NCBI GenBank assembly: GCA_963773845.1
Contig: CAVZCU010000016.1
Coordinates: forward strand, 1 to 64,000
From: SIAJ01 sp963773845
Lineage (GTDB): Bacteria; Planctomycetota; Planctomycetia; Gemmatales; Gemmataceae
Direction: 5' to 3'
Length of the DNA stretch: 64,000 nt
The notes below the pieces were generated by a model. That model had not been told where the DNA came from. It saw nothing but the letters and a program-made list of their open reading frames with translations, and did not search any database. The translations under genes and the position numbers were made by a program. Below are positions 46,919 through 56,636 of this stretch, piece after piece. Position 1 is the first letter of the stretch, and each line of letters begins with the position of its first letter.

Positions 46919-48358
46919 ATGAACCGCTTCATTCTGAACTCGACCGCCCACGAGGATTCTCGTCGAGAGTTCCTCTGGCAGGTTGGAGGCGGCTTTGCTG
47001 GATTGGCACTCGTCGACTTACTCAGCCGCGATGGGTTTTTTGCTCGCGCTGATGCCCCGTTGGCCGTAAAGAAGCCGCACTTCCCTGCCAAGGCCAAGCA
47101 TGCCGTCTTTCTGTTCATGAATGGTGCGCCATCGCACGTCGACACGTTCGATCCGAAGCCCGTCCTCGAAAAATATCACGGCAAGCCTTACACGGGCAAG
47201 ACAAAGGTTGGGTCCAACGGTCGGCCAATTGGCAACTTGATGAAGAGCCCGTTCCCGTTTTCCAAACACGGCAAGAGTGGACTGCCGATCAGCAGTCTGT
47301 TTCCGCACACTTCCAAGTTTGCGGACGATATCTGCGTCATTCGTTCGATGTACACGGACACTGCAGCGCACGCCGGCGGATGCCTGCAGATGAACACTGG
47401 GACACCACTCATTGGCAAGCCCAGCATGGGCTCCTGGCTCACATATGGGCTGGGGTCGGCAAACGATAGCCTCCCCTCATTCGTCGTAATGATTGACCCC
47501 CGCGGCGGACCGATCGGCAGCGCGTCGAATTGGTCGGCAGGGTTTATGCCCGCGGCCTACCAGGGCACGTTGTTCCGCGGCATGGGGAGTCCGCTGCTTG
47601 ACCTCGCCTCGCCGGCAGGTGTCTCGCCGAGGCAGCAGCGCGAATCGCTGGATCTTCTGAAGGCGCTCAACGAGGAGCATCAGAAGTCGCGGCCAAAAGA
47701 CGGCGAGTTGGCCGCCCGGATCGAGAGCTACGAGTTGGCCTTCCGCATGCAGCGCGAAGCGACCGACGTCGTGGATCTCTCGAAAGAAAGTGAAAAGACC
47801 CGTGACGCCTACGGGCTCAACGATAAACGGACTGCTGACTTTGGGAGGAAATGTCTGATCACGCGCCGGCTGCTGGAGAAGGGAGTCCGCTTCATCCAGC
47901 TTTACTCCGGCGGCGGCCACATTGAAGACACTTGGGACGGCCACACCGATTGTATTGGCAATCACAAGCTGCATGCTGGCGAGACCGACAAGCCGATTGC
48001 CGCCCTCATGACCGACCTGAAGCGCACAGGCCTATGGGATGAAACGCTGCTCATCTGGGGCGGCGAATTCGGTCGCACACCGACGAGCGAAGGCGTCGGC
48101 AAGCCAGGCCGCGATCACAACCCCTATGGCTTCAGCATGTGGCTGGCCGGCGCCGGCGTGAAAGGCGGACAGGCGATCGGAGCGACGGACGAACTAGGCT
48201 TCAATGCCGTCGAGAAGAAGTGTCATACCTCCGACCTGCACGCGACCATTTTGCGCCTCATGGGCCTCGATCACGAGAAGTTGACGTACTTCTATGCCGG
48301 CATGAACCAGCGGTTGACGGGAGTGCGGGGGGAGGTGGTTGAGCAGGTGTTGGCGTGA
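46919..48358 (+). CDS. DUF1501 family protein with twin-arginine signal
   Basis: 479 residues. SRREFLWQVGGGFAGLALVD is a twin-arginine signal. The DUF1501 body has KHAVFLFMNGAPSHVDTFDP, MGSWLTYGLGSANDSLPSFV, YGLNDKRTADFGRKCLITRR, GEFGRTPTSEGVGKPGRDHN, a likely metal-binding set. DUF1501 members are exported sulfatase-like proteins that usually pair with DUF1549/1553 proteins. The gene lies 31 bases after the FlgG-type gene but there is no clear link; it converges on the retropepsin-like gene. Confidence 0.93.
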   Translation: MNRFILNSTAHEDSRREFLWQVGGGFAGLALVDLLSRDGFFARADAPLAVKKPHFPAKAKHAVFLFMNGAPSHVDTFDPKPVLEKYHGKPYTGKTKVGSNGRPIGNLMKSPFPFSKHGKSGLPISSLFPHTSKFADDICVIRSMYTDTAAHAGGCLQMNTGTPLIGKPSMGSWLTYGLGSANDSLPSFVVMIDPRGGPIGSASNWSAGFMPAAYQGTLFRGMGSPLLDLASPAGVSPRQQRESLDLLKALNEEHQKSRPKDGELAARIESYELAFRMQREATDVVDLSKESEKTRDAYGLNDKRTADFGRKCLITRRLLEKGVRFIQLYSGGGHIEDTWDGHTDCIGNHKLHAGETDKPIAALMTDLKRTGLWDETLLIWGGEFGRTPTSEGVGKPGRDHNPYGFSMWLAGAGVKGGQAIGATDELGFNAVEKKCHTSDLHATILRLMGLDHEKLTYFYAGMNQRLTGVRGEVVEQVLA

Positions 48359-48369
48359 TTTAAGCTACT

Positions 48370-48816
48370 TCAGAATGAAAGCGTGAATTTGCGACTCAGA
48401 CCGTGGTACTGAAAATAGCAACGATCCAGAATGTCGCGACCAATAAGCGCCTGGATCCCCTCGTCGGCATGCCAGCAATCGGCAGCCACAATCCGCGAAT
48501 CAGGCAAGCGATGCGTTTGACCGCCAGCAACGAGAAAAAGTGCCACGTCATAGAGATCACATTGGTGCGGCGCATCCTCTTTGGTCGAAGGCGTGTAGAC
48601 ATCGATCCGATCAATAGGGGTGAGATCCAACGCGGTGAAGAGTTGTGGCGCGGCTCCAGAAACATCCGCGCCAGTGTCGATCAGCGCCCGAACGCCAATT
48701 GGCTGCGGAATCGGAAACCCATGCTTCTGGAGTAGCCGTTCCCGCTTTCGGCTGACTCCAACAAACACGTCGATGATCGCTCCAGCGCGAACTATTTGAC
48801 CGTTGAGGATGGGCAT
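48370..48816 (-). CDS. Retropepsin-like aspartyl protease
   Basis: 148 residues. The catalytic motif ALIDTGAD, the flap-like segment, and the C-terminal core IQALIGRDILDRCYFQY (ALIGxDIL) are the two hallmarks of single-domain retropepsin-like proteases (retroviral type, active as a dimer). VGVRALIDTGADVSG sits at about residues 40-55. Substrate unknown. Its start overlaps the small gene at 48792 by 25 bases, and both follow the SNF2 helicase gene. Confidence 0.8.
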   Translation of the reverse strand: MPILNGQIVRAGAIIDVFVGVSRKRERLLQKHGFPIPQPIGVRALIDTGADVSGAAPQLFTALDLTPIDRIDVYTPSTKEDAPHQCDLYDVALFLVAGGQTHRLPDSRIVAADCWHADEGIQALIGRDILDRCYFQYHGLSRKFTLSF

Positions 48817-49049
48817 CGAAGACTTCGCGAGAAATAGCGTGGCTGTTCGTGTTCGGTGATTTCCTTGACTAGGAACGGTTCAATGCCAACGCGTTCGTAT
48901 CCGGCTGCTAGCGCATCATCGAAGCTAGAAAAAAGACCGAGTACGTTATCGCCATGAACGAGGACGTACCGGCCCACATTCGCCAAGTTGGCGAGGAGGC
49001 CTGGGAGTTCGCGGCGGAACGTCGCCAATTCTCGATCCAGAGTAGCCAT
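48792..49049 (-). CDS. Small conserved unknown, coupled to retropepsin-like gene
   Basis: 85 residues. Motif GRYVLVHGDNVLGLFSSFDD then ALAAGYERVG, EPFLVKEI; such short proteins (RYVLIHGDEVLGxFxxxxDALxAGYxRFGxxPFLVK) recur next to retropepsin-like genes. This is not a protease or nuclease by motif; a substrate-like or regulatory role is possible. Its 3' end overlaps the start of the protease by 25 bases, so the pair is translationally coupled. Confidence 0.7.
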   Translation of the reverse strand: MATLDRELATFRRELPGLLANLANVGRYVLVHGDNVLGLFSSFDDALAAGYERVGIEPFLVKEITEHEQPRYFSRSLRCPSSTVK

Positions 49050-49061
49050 GTTACCGTCCTG

Positions 49062-49284
49062 TCAAATTAGATGCCCATTATCTTGCCCAATCCAGAGAAA
49101 TTCCACATTTTTCACGCCGCAAAGTCTGCGCCGGATGGTGGACTTGTACTCTGGCAAAACATTGTCGTCAAATCGGGTCGGGTAGCGAATTGATCGCATC
49201 AACGGAGAATCGAACCCGTGCATTCTGGGCCTTCTCCAAACGATCGCCGATTTTGATCTCTTGGTAGGTAATCGACTCTTCCAT
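49062..49284 (-). other. Possible small ORFs between helicase and small unknown
   Basis: Two short overlapping ORFs: 49168-49284 (38 codons, ATG right after the helicase stop with GAGGAG, coding MEESITYQEIKIGDRLEKAQ) and 49062-49199 (45 codons, MRSIRYPTRFDDNVLPEYKS). Read together with a frame change near 49190 they could form one protein of about 70 residues, with sensible composition. No family is recognised. Confidence 0.35.
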
Positions 49285-49287
49285 CTT

Positions 49288-51458
49288 TCACTCCTCGATT
49301 CGTTGCAAAAGTTGCCGCAACGCAGTAGCAGCCCGTTCGCGCAACTCGATTGGCCAAATTACACTTTCATCCCACGCCGCCAACGCTTCGAGCATGCGCA
49401 CGTTCGCCTCAAGCAAGCCGACGCTGAATTCCGCCTTCGCGGACGCTTCGGGCTCCGGGGCTGGCTTTTCAACGCCAATGACGTCGCGGACGCCATCGAG
49501 GAACGATGTAGCGCCCAGTGCCGCGAAGTCGACTGAGTCCGAATCGCCATCGAAGATGCTGCCGAAGAGCGATCGCTTGGCTTCGATCGCTTGCAGTACG
49601 CGCTCCTCGATCGTGTCGCGGGTTACGAAGTTGACCACGCGCACCGGCCGGCTTTGACCCATGCGATGCACGCGGGCGATTCGCTGCTCCAGCACCGCGG
49701 GGTTCCAGGGCAGTTCCAAGTTGATCACCGTATCCGCTGCCTGCAGGTTGAGCCCGACGCCGCCCGCGTCCGTGCTGAGAAATATCCGGCACTCCTCCTG
49801 TTTGAATTGCTCCAGCACGGCCCGACGGTCCTTCCCTTGTAAGCCCCCGTGCAACAGTGCGTAACCGACGCCCAGATCATTGAGCACTTCCGCCGCTTTG
49901 TGCAACATCGTCTCCCACTGGCTGAAGACCACTGCCTTGTGATTGCCCGACGACATCAAGTCGTCGACAATCTCGGCAAATTCATCGAGCTTGGGCGAAA
50001 CGTTTGTCTGCTTGTCGAACAGGAACGTGCTGTCGCAAATCAGCCGCATGTTGACGATGCACGCGAGGATTCGCTTGCGATCCAAGTCATTGAGCATGGG
50101 CTTGGAGAGCAAGCGGGCAAGATTGCGCGCTGGTCGTCGTACGGGCGCCGTTGCGCTTCGGACAATTCCACGAAGCGCGTGCTGTCGGTCCGTTCCGGCA
50201 GTTGGCCGAGAACTTCAGAGCGTGTGCGCCGCAAAAAAATCGGCGTTAGCTTTTCGCGAATGCGGTCGAGATGGCGATAGCCGACAAGGTTGCCATTCTT
50301 GTCCAGCACGCGATGTTCGTGCAAGAATTCGAAAGCGGGTCCGAGTCGGCGGTCGTCAACGAACTGGACAATGCTGTAGAGTTCTTCGAGGCGATTCTCG
50401 AGCGGAGTGCCGGTGAGCACGATGGCGTAACGGCTGCGGAGTTTCTTCACGGCTCGCGAAGTCTTGGATTCCCAGTTCTTGATGCGCTGTGCTTCGTCGA
50501 GCACAACGAGGTCCGGGCTCCATGCGTTCATTAACTCCAGGTCGCGGACCACCTGCTCGTAATTCACCAATTTGAAAAATGTCTCTTGGGAATATTGATC
50601 CTCGCGAACGTCCTTGAGCCCCTCGATGACCTGCACCGTTCGGTCCGTGAACTTGCGAATCTCGCCTTCCCATTGATACTTCACCGATGCCGGGGCAACG
50701 ACCAGGACCTTGCGAATACCGCGCTCGCGGACCAGGAGTTCCACGGCCGCCATCGTCTGCACCGTCTTGCCGAGCCCCATGTCGTCGCCGAGGATACTCC
50801 GGCCCCGGCATGCCAGGAAGATGGCGCCACGGGCCTGGAACTCGTAGAGCCGCCCCTTCAAAATGCGGCGCACCAAGGCTTCGTCCCCTTCGCGATCCAG
50901 TTCGGCAAGCATTTCTGTTTCACGGCGGGCCAGTTCGTCACGATCAATTTCGCGATCGATGAACTCCATGGCATCGGAGATCACCGTGACCTGCTCCGGC
51001 ACGGACTCGATGGCGGCGATCAGTTGATCGTGTTCATGGCCGCGATTCCAGAAGCCCGCGTCGTCGAAAAATCGCCTGGCGAGCTGGTCGAGAGCATCGG
51101 AATGGCGCGTTGGGAGTTGCAGCCGGAGTCGGAGTTGCGCCGCTCCGTAGTCGAGCGAGACTTCCGGACGCGTGACCGTCGCCTTTCGCCGTTTTACAGC
51201 CTCCCCATCGGTTTGCAGTTTTTCCAGGACCGCCTCGATGTGCTTGCAAGTACCCAGAGTGTTGGATTTGAAATCCGGACACGTGCAGACATTGTCGCCA
51301 GTGTCGAATCCGCGCACCGTCACGGTGTACTGACCCTTGGTCTGCGGGTTGGAAACACGGTACTCCGAAAAAACGCGGTTCTTACCGAGATTCTCAATCG
51401 AGAAATTGGCGGCACGTGCCCGCTGGCGGCGGAGATCGATTTGTTCTTCACGAAGCAT
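49288..51458 (-). CDS. SNF2-family helicase with SWIM zinc finger, one frame break
   Basis: About 720 residues across two segments (50040-51458 and 49288-50112). SWIM-type zinc finger near the N-terminus (CTCPDFKSNTLGTCKHIEAV), then SNF2 motor motifs: ILGDDMGLGKTVQTM (Walker A), LVVLDEAQRIKN (DEAQ box), VVFSQWETMLHKA, LLHGGLQGKDRRA, STDAGGVGLNLQAADTVIN, EQRIARVHRMGQSRPV. The frames join at about 50127 (RRPYDDQRA to ARLLSKPMLNDLDRKRI) with one base missing in GCGCGC. It probably remodels protein-DNA or RNA polymerase complexes, like RapA. It is followed by two or three small minus-strand genes including the retropepsin. Confidence 0.9.
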
Positions 51459-51629
51459 CGTCGGCCCTCATGGCGAGCCCCGCACAGGCGGGCCCATTCC
51501 ATGATACCGACCGAAGGACGCGGGCAGAGATTGGGATTTGTCGCCGTCCGCTATATGAGCATTGCCTTCAAACAGCGGCGACGAATTCACCGACGTTGCG
51601 AGTGAACGCTCAGGTCCTGAGGCGAGCCG

Positions 51630-51670
51630 AAAAAGGGGTGCAGCTTGTTCCTTGAAACAAGCTGCACCCC
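51630..51670 (-). terminator. Rho-independent terminator
   Basis: Perfect 15-base stem (GGGGTGCAGCTTGTT and complement, 51635-51649 and 51656-51670) with six-base loop; reading the minus strand, the stem is followed by a T5 run (51634-51630). It sits eight bases after the stop of the 51678 gene and terminates it. Confidence 0.85.
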
Positions 51671-51677
51671 CTGTCTT

Positions 51678-52322
51678 TCACTCTACTTCATCGTCGAAAT
51701 AATCGGGGGCTTCCGCAAATACAATCATGGATTGCCCTCCGGCAGCTTTGACCTTTGCCATAATTGCAGCGGCCTTGCCGGGCGAATCGTTCGGCCCTTG
51801 AACGTAGAACGGCTTGCCATCCTTCCCGAATTCGAATCTGTCGGTCGAGAGCGACGGATCGATGCCCACCAACAGCAATCGAGCAACCTGATAATCCGGA
51901 TGCGGCTCAAAGCCGATCGCCCGCGCAAAGGTGACCGACTCATGAATCAGTTTGGCAAACGATTCGGCGTTCACGGGTTCTTGTCGGCCGACACTATCAA
52001 TCTGGTCGACGAATTCGCGGTACTGGAACGGGGTGCGGATGTCGCAAAAGGCGTTCTTAACCCCCAAGCAGTAGGTGTCGACGAGGAAGACGGCGAAGGC
52101 GATTCTTCCGTCCGGCATCTGCCGGGCGATGATGGCCTGACCCATGCCCTCGTCCCACATATTCGTTGGAACCGTTGTCTCCAGGATCGGCCAGTCGCCG
52201 GCATGGCGCAGCAGCGACTGGATGCCGGCCTCGGCTCGCTGGGCAAGGACGGCCCTCTTTTCCGTTCGCTTGGCCTTCTTCTTGGCAAGCTTCTTCTGCT
52301 GGCGACTGCCATGCTTCGACAT
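51678..52322 (-). CDS. Conserved hypothetical, N-terminal basic region
   Basis: 214 residues from ATG 52322 (GGAGGGA upstream). The N-terminus is very basic (MSKHGSRQQKKLAKKKAKRT), followed by a helical segment (LAQRAEAGIQSLLRHAGDWP) and a mixed alpha/beta domain (QAIIARQMPDGRIAFAVFLV, YQVARLLLVGIDPSLSTDRFEFGKDGKPF) with a closing IVFAEAPDYFDDEVE. It resembles planctomycete hypotheticals of unknown function. It has its own strong SD and a strong terminator. Confidence 0.65.
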   Translation of the reverse strand: MSKHGSRQQKKLAKKKAKRTEKRAVLAQRAEAGIQSLLRHAGDWPILETTVPTNMWDEGMGQAIIARQMPDGRIAFAVFLVDTYCLGVKNAFCDIRTPFQYREFVDQIDSVGRQEPVNAESFAKLIHESVTFARAIGFEPHPDYQVARLLLVGIDPSLSTDRFEFGKDGKPFYVQGPNDSPGKAAAIMAKVKAAGGQSMIVFAEAPDYFDDEVE

Positions 52323-52451
52323 GGTTCCCTCCATTCGATACGCGGGCGACAGGCGATTTTGGGAATTGTATGGCACCGACGGGCGCTTCCGTGTTGATGT
52401 GAGGAAGTGTATAATTCGGTTGGCAAAATGTTATGAGACGGAGATAAGACC

Positions 52452-52688
52452 ATGTCGGAGCCGCTTACTCCCGAACAACAGCGTGTGAAGGCAATCGCTG
52501 AGTTGATGGCACTGCCCGGTCCTAAACCGGTGAAGCCAATTCCCCCGGAATGGAAGGCCGAAGCCCTGGCCGACCTGGAATCCGAGGAGGAGGTTGAGCG
52601 ACAAATCGAGGAACTTCGCCGGACGGGCGGAGTATCTATTGAGCCGATCCTGGAAGAACTTGACCGGATGGTAGAGGAAAGTCGGTGA
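52452..52688 (+). CDS. Small protein, probable antitoxin
   Basis: 78 residues; ATG after GAGATAAG. Pro-rich middle (PGPKPVKPIPPEWK) and a charged acidic helix (EEEVERQIEELRR, PILEELDRMVEESR). The stop overlaps the start of the next gene (GTGA), so the two are translationally coupled. Antitoxin assignment rests on this coupling and on the toxin-like partner. Confidence 0.5.
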   Translation: MSEPLTPEQQRVKAIAELMALPGPKPVKPIPPEWKAEALADLESEEEVERQIEELRRTGGVSIEPILEELDRMVEESR

Positions 52689-52996
52689 CCCCGGATGACA
52701 TTTACTACCGGGTTAGCTATTCCGGGCGTGCAACCGACAGCCTGGTACAAGCTGGGCGGCGGGCGAAAATCGCTGGCCGCACCAACGAAGTCCGGAATGC
52801 CGCTCGACTTCTTGAGAATTGGCTCCGGGCGGACCCGGAGACGCTGGGTGAGCCATTTCGTATTCACAGGAGCAATGACCTGACCGAATACATTGGCTTC
52901 GTCGGCCCTCTGGTGGTGCGCTATAACATCCACCACGCGACGAAGACGGTCTACGTCGTGCACTCAGTTGGCGTCGCCCGCTGGGCCGGCTTCTGA
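52685..52996 (+). CDS. RelE/ParE-like toxin-like protein
   Basis: 103 residues, GTG start overlapping the upstream stop in GTGA. VSYSGRATDSLVQAGRRAKI resembles the first helix, and EPFRIHRSNDLTEYIGFVGP then LVVRYNIHHATKTVYVV the central strands of RelE-type mRNA interferases. The usual Arg/Lys/Tyr set cannot be verified by eye. If active, it would block translation; the upstream partner would neutralise it. Confidence 0.55.
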   Translation: MTPDDIYYRVSYSGRATDSLVQAGRRAKIAGRTNEVRNAARLLENWLRADPETLGEPFRIHRSNDLTEYIGFVGPLVVRYNIHHATKTVYVVHSVGVARWAGF

Positions 52997-53050
52997 ATTC
53001 GGATTGATACAATTCTCTCGTCCCACCTGCCGCATAGCGAGTCCCGCCAA

Positions 53051-56000
53051 ATGAAACTGTCCCGCTTGGCCCTTCTCGTCCCCGTCGTTTGCCTTCCTGC
53101 CTTGTTCGCCGCCCCGGAGGCGCCGAAGTTGGACTACAATCCGCCGGTCGCCAAAGCGTCCGACGAGGCGCAGAAGGCGATCCCGCGATTCCAGCGTGAC
53201 AAATCCCTGAAAGTCGAAGTGTGGGCCGCGGAGCCGATGCTGGCGAACCCGGTCTGCTTTGCGTTCGACGAAAATGGTGTCTGCTATGTGGGGGAGACCT
53301 TTCGCTTGCACCACGGCGTGACGGACACCCGCGGGCATATGAACTGGCTCGACGACGACATGGCCTGTCGCACCATTGCGGATCGCATCGCCAAATACAA
53401 AAAATTCGCGGGCAAGAAGTTTCACGATACGTACGAAATTGACCGCGATCGCATTCGCCGGCTGGAAGACACGACCGGCAGCGGACGAGCGGACAAGGCG
53501 ACGGTGTTTCGCGACGATTTCGGTCGAGCGGAAGACGGCCTCGGCGCAGGACTACTGGCGCAAAAGGGGAACGTCTACTACACATGCATTCCCGATCTCT
53601 ACCTGCTCAAGGACACGAAGGGCGCCGGCGTCGCCGACATCAAGAAATCGTTGGCGAGCGGTTTCGGCGTGCATACCGGATTCCTGGGCCACGATTTGCA
53701 TGGATTGCGAATTGGCCCAGATGGCCGGCTCTACTTTTCGGTGGGCGATCGCGGCGTGAATGTCGTCACCAAGGAGGGCAAGCATCTCTTCAATCCCGAT
53801 TCCGGCTGCGTGTTGCGCTGTGAGTTGGATGGCAGCAATCTCGAGATCTTCGCGACGGGCTTGCGAAATCCACAAGAACTCGCGTTCGACGATTATGGCA
53901 ATCTCTTCACCGTCGACAACAACTCGGACTCCGGCGATCAGGCGCGATTCTTGTACATCATTCAGGGCGGCGATTACGGCTGGCGCATGGGTTACCAGTA
54001 CGAAACGGCCATGCACGACGAGACGGTTCGGCAAGGAAATCGCGGCCCATACAACTACGAACAACTCTGGAAGCCGGACACGCAGGCGGCCTACCTCGTA
54101 CCAGCTATTCGCAATTTCTCCAACGGTCCCAGCGGCTTCACCGCCTACCCCGGTGTCGGTCTCTCCGATCGATACAAGGGCCATTTCTTCCTAGCGAACT
54201 TCAGCGGGTCGCCGGTCAACAGCGGCATTTTCTCATTCGCCACGAAGCCCAAGGGGGCCGGCTTTGAAATGGTGGACGACCACAAGTTCATGTGGAATAT
54301 CCTCGCTACCGATTGCGAGTTCGGCCCCGACGGCGCCTTCTACGTCAGCGACTGGGTCGACGGCTGGAACCTGCCCAACAAAGGCCGCATTTACAAAGTG
54401 ACTGATCCGGAAGCGATGAAGAACCCGGCGGTGGTGGAGGCGAAGAAACTGATCGCGGAAGGGATGGAGAAAAGGAGTATCGCCAAGTTAGTGAAGTTGC
54501 TGGGTTATCCGCAACGACAGGTGAGAATGGAGGCGCAGTTCGCGTTGACGGAGAAAGGAAAGCCAGCAGTTCAATCACTTATCGCGTTGGCATTTAACTC
54601 GAAGGCAAATCGCCTCGCAAGAATCCATGCGATTTGGGCGTCGGCAACGATTGGACGCGTAAAGACGGATGCAGGTGCTGCGGGCCAAGAATTGACCAAG
54701 GAACTTCAGTCACTTCCGCTACTTCTCAATGATCCCGATCCGGAAATCCGGTCTCAAATGCTTAATCTGATCGCAGACACGCAAATCAGACCTATCAGCG
54801 GAATGCGAGGTAGTTATCTACTTCTCAGAGATCCGTCACCACGCGTGCGATTGTTTGCTATTCTTAGGCTCGCGAAAAAAGGCACATCTGACCTGAATGG
54901 GAGCTCACTGCGAGATGCGCTATTTGAATTGTCTGCTGAGAATGACAATCAAGATCCAATCATCCGGCAAGCATGCGCTCAGGCACTCTCGCAGCGCATT
55001 CCGAGTAAGTTGCTGGCCGAGTCCGCCGAAAACAAGTCGTCCTCAATCCGTTTGACAGCCGTCGTCGCTCTTCGCCGCCAGAAAGCCCCTGTGGTAGCAG
55101 AATTCCTCAACGACAGTGATCCCAGAATCGTCGCCGAGGCCGCGCGTGCCATCAACGACGTTCCAATCCCCGCCGCACTGCCACAGCTCGCCGCCCTCAT
55201 CAACAAACCCGACTTGCCACGCGTCGTCGCTTATCGTGTACTCAACGCGAATTTCCTCGTCGGCAAGCCCGAGAATGCTGAGGCGATTGCGAGTTATGCT
55301 GCTCGGCCGGATGTTCCTAATGCCTTACGAGCTCTCGCCGTGCGGATGCTGGGCGAATGGACGAAACCGCCACGCCGCGATTACATTACCGGGCTGACGC
55401 AAGCGCTGCCGCAACGGCCGCAGGCTGATGCGAAGAATGCGTTCGTCGCCGTCATGGGCAAGCTCTTCGCCGGGCCGCGGGATGTTCGCAAGGTGGCCAC
55501 GACGGCAGCGACGAAACTCGGCATCAAGGGAGTCGGGCCGTTTCTCATTGCAATGGTGAACGACGCGAAGGCGGAGTCAAATAGCCGCGTCGAGGCGTTG
55601 AACGCCTTGTCAGCTCTCAACGATCCGAAACTGCAGGAGACCGCCAGGCTGGCCGTCTCCACGGACGACCCGAGAGTCCGCACGGCCGGTCGCGCTATCC
55701 TGATCAAGAAAGACCACACCGGGGTCATACGCCAGCTTCGGAACGTGCTCTCCGGCTCGAATGTCGTGGAACAGCAAGGCGCTCTCTCGATCCTTGCTGC
55801 GAACCCTTCGGCCGATGCCGATGCGTTGACTGAGGAATGGCTCGACAAGCTGATCGCCAAGAAAGCAAAGCCGGAATTGTCTCTGGAGATTCTCGAAGCT
55901 GCCGCCGCTAGCAAATCGGAACGAATCAAGCGTCGGTTGGCCGGCTACGACAACGCCCGGCCCAAGGACGACTTGGGCAAGTTCCGCGAGTCGCTGGCCG

Positions 56001-56431
56001 GCGGCGATGCCCATCAGGGACGGGAGATCTTCCTCAGCAAGGTCGCTGTTCAGTGCCAGCGCTGTCACAAACTGAATGGCGAAGGCGGCGAAGTCGGCCC
56101 GCCACTCAACGGCGTCGGCAAGCAGCCACGCGAGTATCTGCTCGAATCGATCGTCGTCCCCAACAAAGCAATCGCTAAAGGCTACGATTCGGTTTTGATC
56201 ACGACGCTTGACGGGAAGTCGGTCAGCGGCGTGCTCAAAGGCGAAGATGCCAAGGATGTCCGACTCATGACGGCCGAAGGCAAACTGGTGACGATCAAGA
56301 AGGCCGACATCGACGACCGACGAGCGACCAAATCCGCCATGCCAGACGATCTCGTCGGCAAGTTGACCAAGCGCGAATTACGTGATCTGGTCGAATTCTT
56401 GACCGGATTGAAGGAGGAGTGGAAGAAGTGA
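53051..56431 (+). CDS. PVC-type heme-binding CxxCH protein (propeller + HEAT + cytochrome)
   Basis: 1126 residues, signal peptide MKLSRLALLVPVVCLPALFA. Residues about 50-460 form the TIGR02604-type dehydrogenase-like propeller (NPVCFAFDENGVCYVGETFR, GLRIGPDGRLYFSVGDRG, GLRNPQELAFDDYGNLFTVD, CEFGPDGAFYVSDWVDGW), about 490-960 HEAT-like repeats (VRMEAQFALTEKGKPAVQSL), and about 980-1126 the TIGR02603 cytochrome c domain with CQRCHKLNGEGGEVGPPLNG. It is a periplasmic, heme-containing protein presumably transferring electrons from oxidation of a sugar or alcohol; substrate unknown. A strong terminator follows at 56579. Confidence 0.95.
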   Translation: MKLSRLALLVPVVCLPALFAAPEAPKLDYNPPVAKASDEAQKAIPRFQRDKSLKVEVWAAEPMLANPVCFAFDENGVCYVGETFRLHHGVTDTRGHMNWLDDDMACRTIADRIAKYKKFAGKKFHDTYEIDRDRIRRLEDTTGSGRADKATVFRDDFGRAEDGLGAGLLAQKGNVYYTCIPDLYLLKDTKGAGVADIKKSLASGFGVHTGFLGHDLHGLRIGPDGRLYFSVGDRGVNVVTKEGKHLFNPDSGCVLRCELDGSNLEIFATGLRNPQELAFDDYGNLFTVDNNSDSGDQARFLYIIQGGDYGWRMGYQYETAMHDETVRQGNRGPYNYEQLWKPDTQAAYLVPAIRNFSNGPSGFTAYPGVGLSDRYKGHFFLANFSGSPVNSGIFSFATKPKGAGFEMVDDHKFMWNILATDCEFGPDGAFYVSDWVDGWNLPNKGRIYKVTDPEAMKNPAVVEAKKLIAEGMEKRSIAKLVKLLGYPQRQVRMEAQFALTEKGKPAVQSLIALAFNSKANRLARIHAIWASATIGRVKTDAGAAGQELTKELQSLPLLLNDPDPEIRSQMLNLIADTQIRPISGMRGSYLLLRDPSPRVRLFAILRLAKKGTSDLNGSSLRDALFELSAENDNQDPIIRQACAQALSQRIPSKLLAESAENKSSSIRLTAVVALRRQKAPVVAEFLNDSDPRIVAEAARAINDVPIPAALPQLAALINKPDLPRVVAYRVLNANFLVGKPENAEAIASYAARPDVPNALRALAVRMLGEWTKPPRRDYITGLTQALPQRPQADAKNAFVAVMGKLFAGPRDVRKVATTAATKLGIKGVGPFLIAMVNDAKAESNSRVEALNALSALNDPKLQETARLAVSTDDPRVRTAGRAILIKKDHTGVIRQLRNVLSGSNVVEQQGALSILAANPSADADALTEEWLDKLIAKKAKPELSLEILEAAAASKSERIKRRLAGYDNARPKDDLGKFRESLAGGDAHQGREIFLSKVAVQCQRCHKLNGEGGEVGPPLNGVGKQPREYLLESIVVPNKAIAKGYDSVLITTLDGKSVSGVLKGEDAKDVRLMTAEGKLVTIKKADIDDRRATKSAMPDDLVGKLTKRELRDLVEFLTGLKEEWKK

Positions 56432-56471
56432 AATAATAGCCGCGTCCATAATGGTCTGCGGAAAGAAACGC

Positions 56472-56570
56472 ATGCCGACATTGATCCTCGATCGCAGCAT
56501 TGAACGCCAGTTCAACGAATCGCGAGATACTCTTGATACCAAATCGCTTGGGGACAAATTGGGCCCATAA
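56472..56570 (+). pseudogene. N-terminal remnant of a Uma2 gene
   Basis: 32 codons reading MPTLILDRSIERQFNESRDT then stop. MPTLxLDRxIERQF is the usual start of one Uma2 group; the rest of the gene is missing. It lies between the cytochrome gene and its terminator-like hairpins. Confidence 0.55.
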
Positions 56571-56578
56571 AAGAGGTG

Positions 56579-56636
56579 AGGGCACGAGAGGAATTCCGGG
56601 CGGGACTCGCAACCGCCCGGCTCTCGTGCCCTTTTT
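56579..56636 (+). terminator. Rho-independent terminator
   Basis: Nested stem: AGGGCACGAGAG (56579-56590) with CTCTCGTGCCCT (56621-56632), inside it CCGGGCGG/CCGCCCGG with loop GACTCGCAA, then T5 (56632-56636). A second hairpin with the same nine-base loop, GTGACTCGG-loop-CCGAGTCAC, lies at 56669-56695. Confidence 0.85.
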
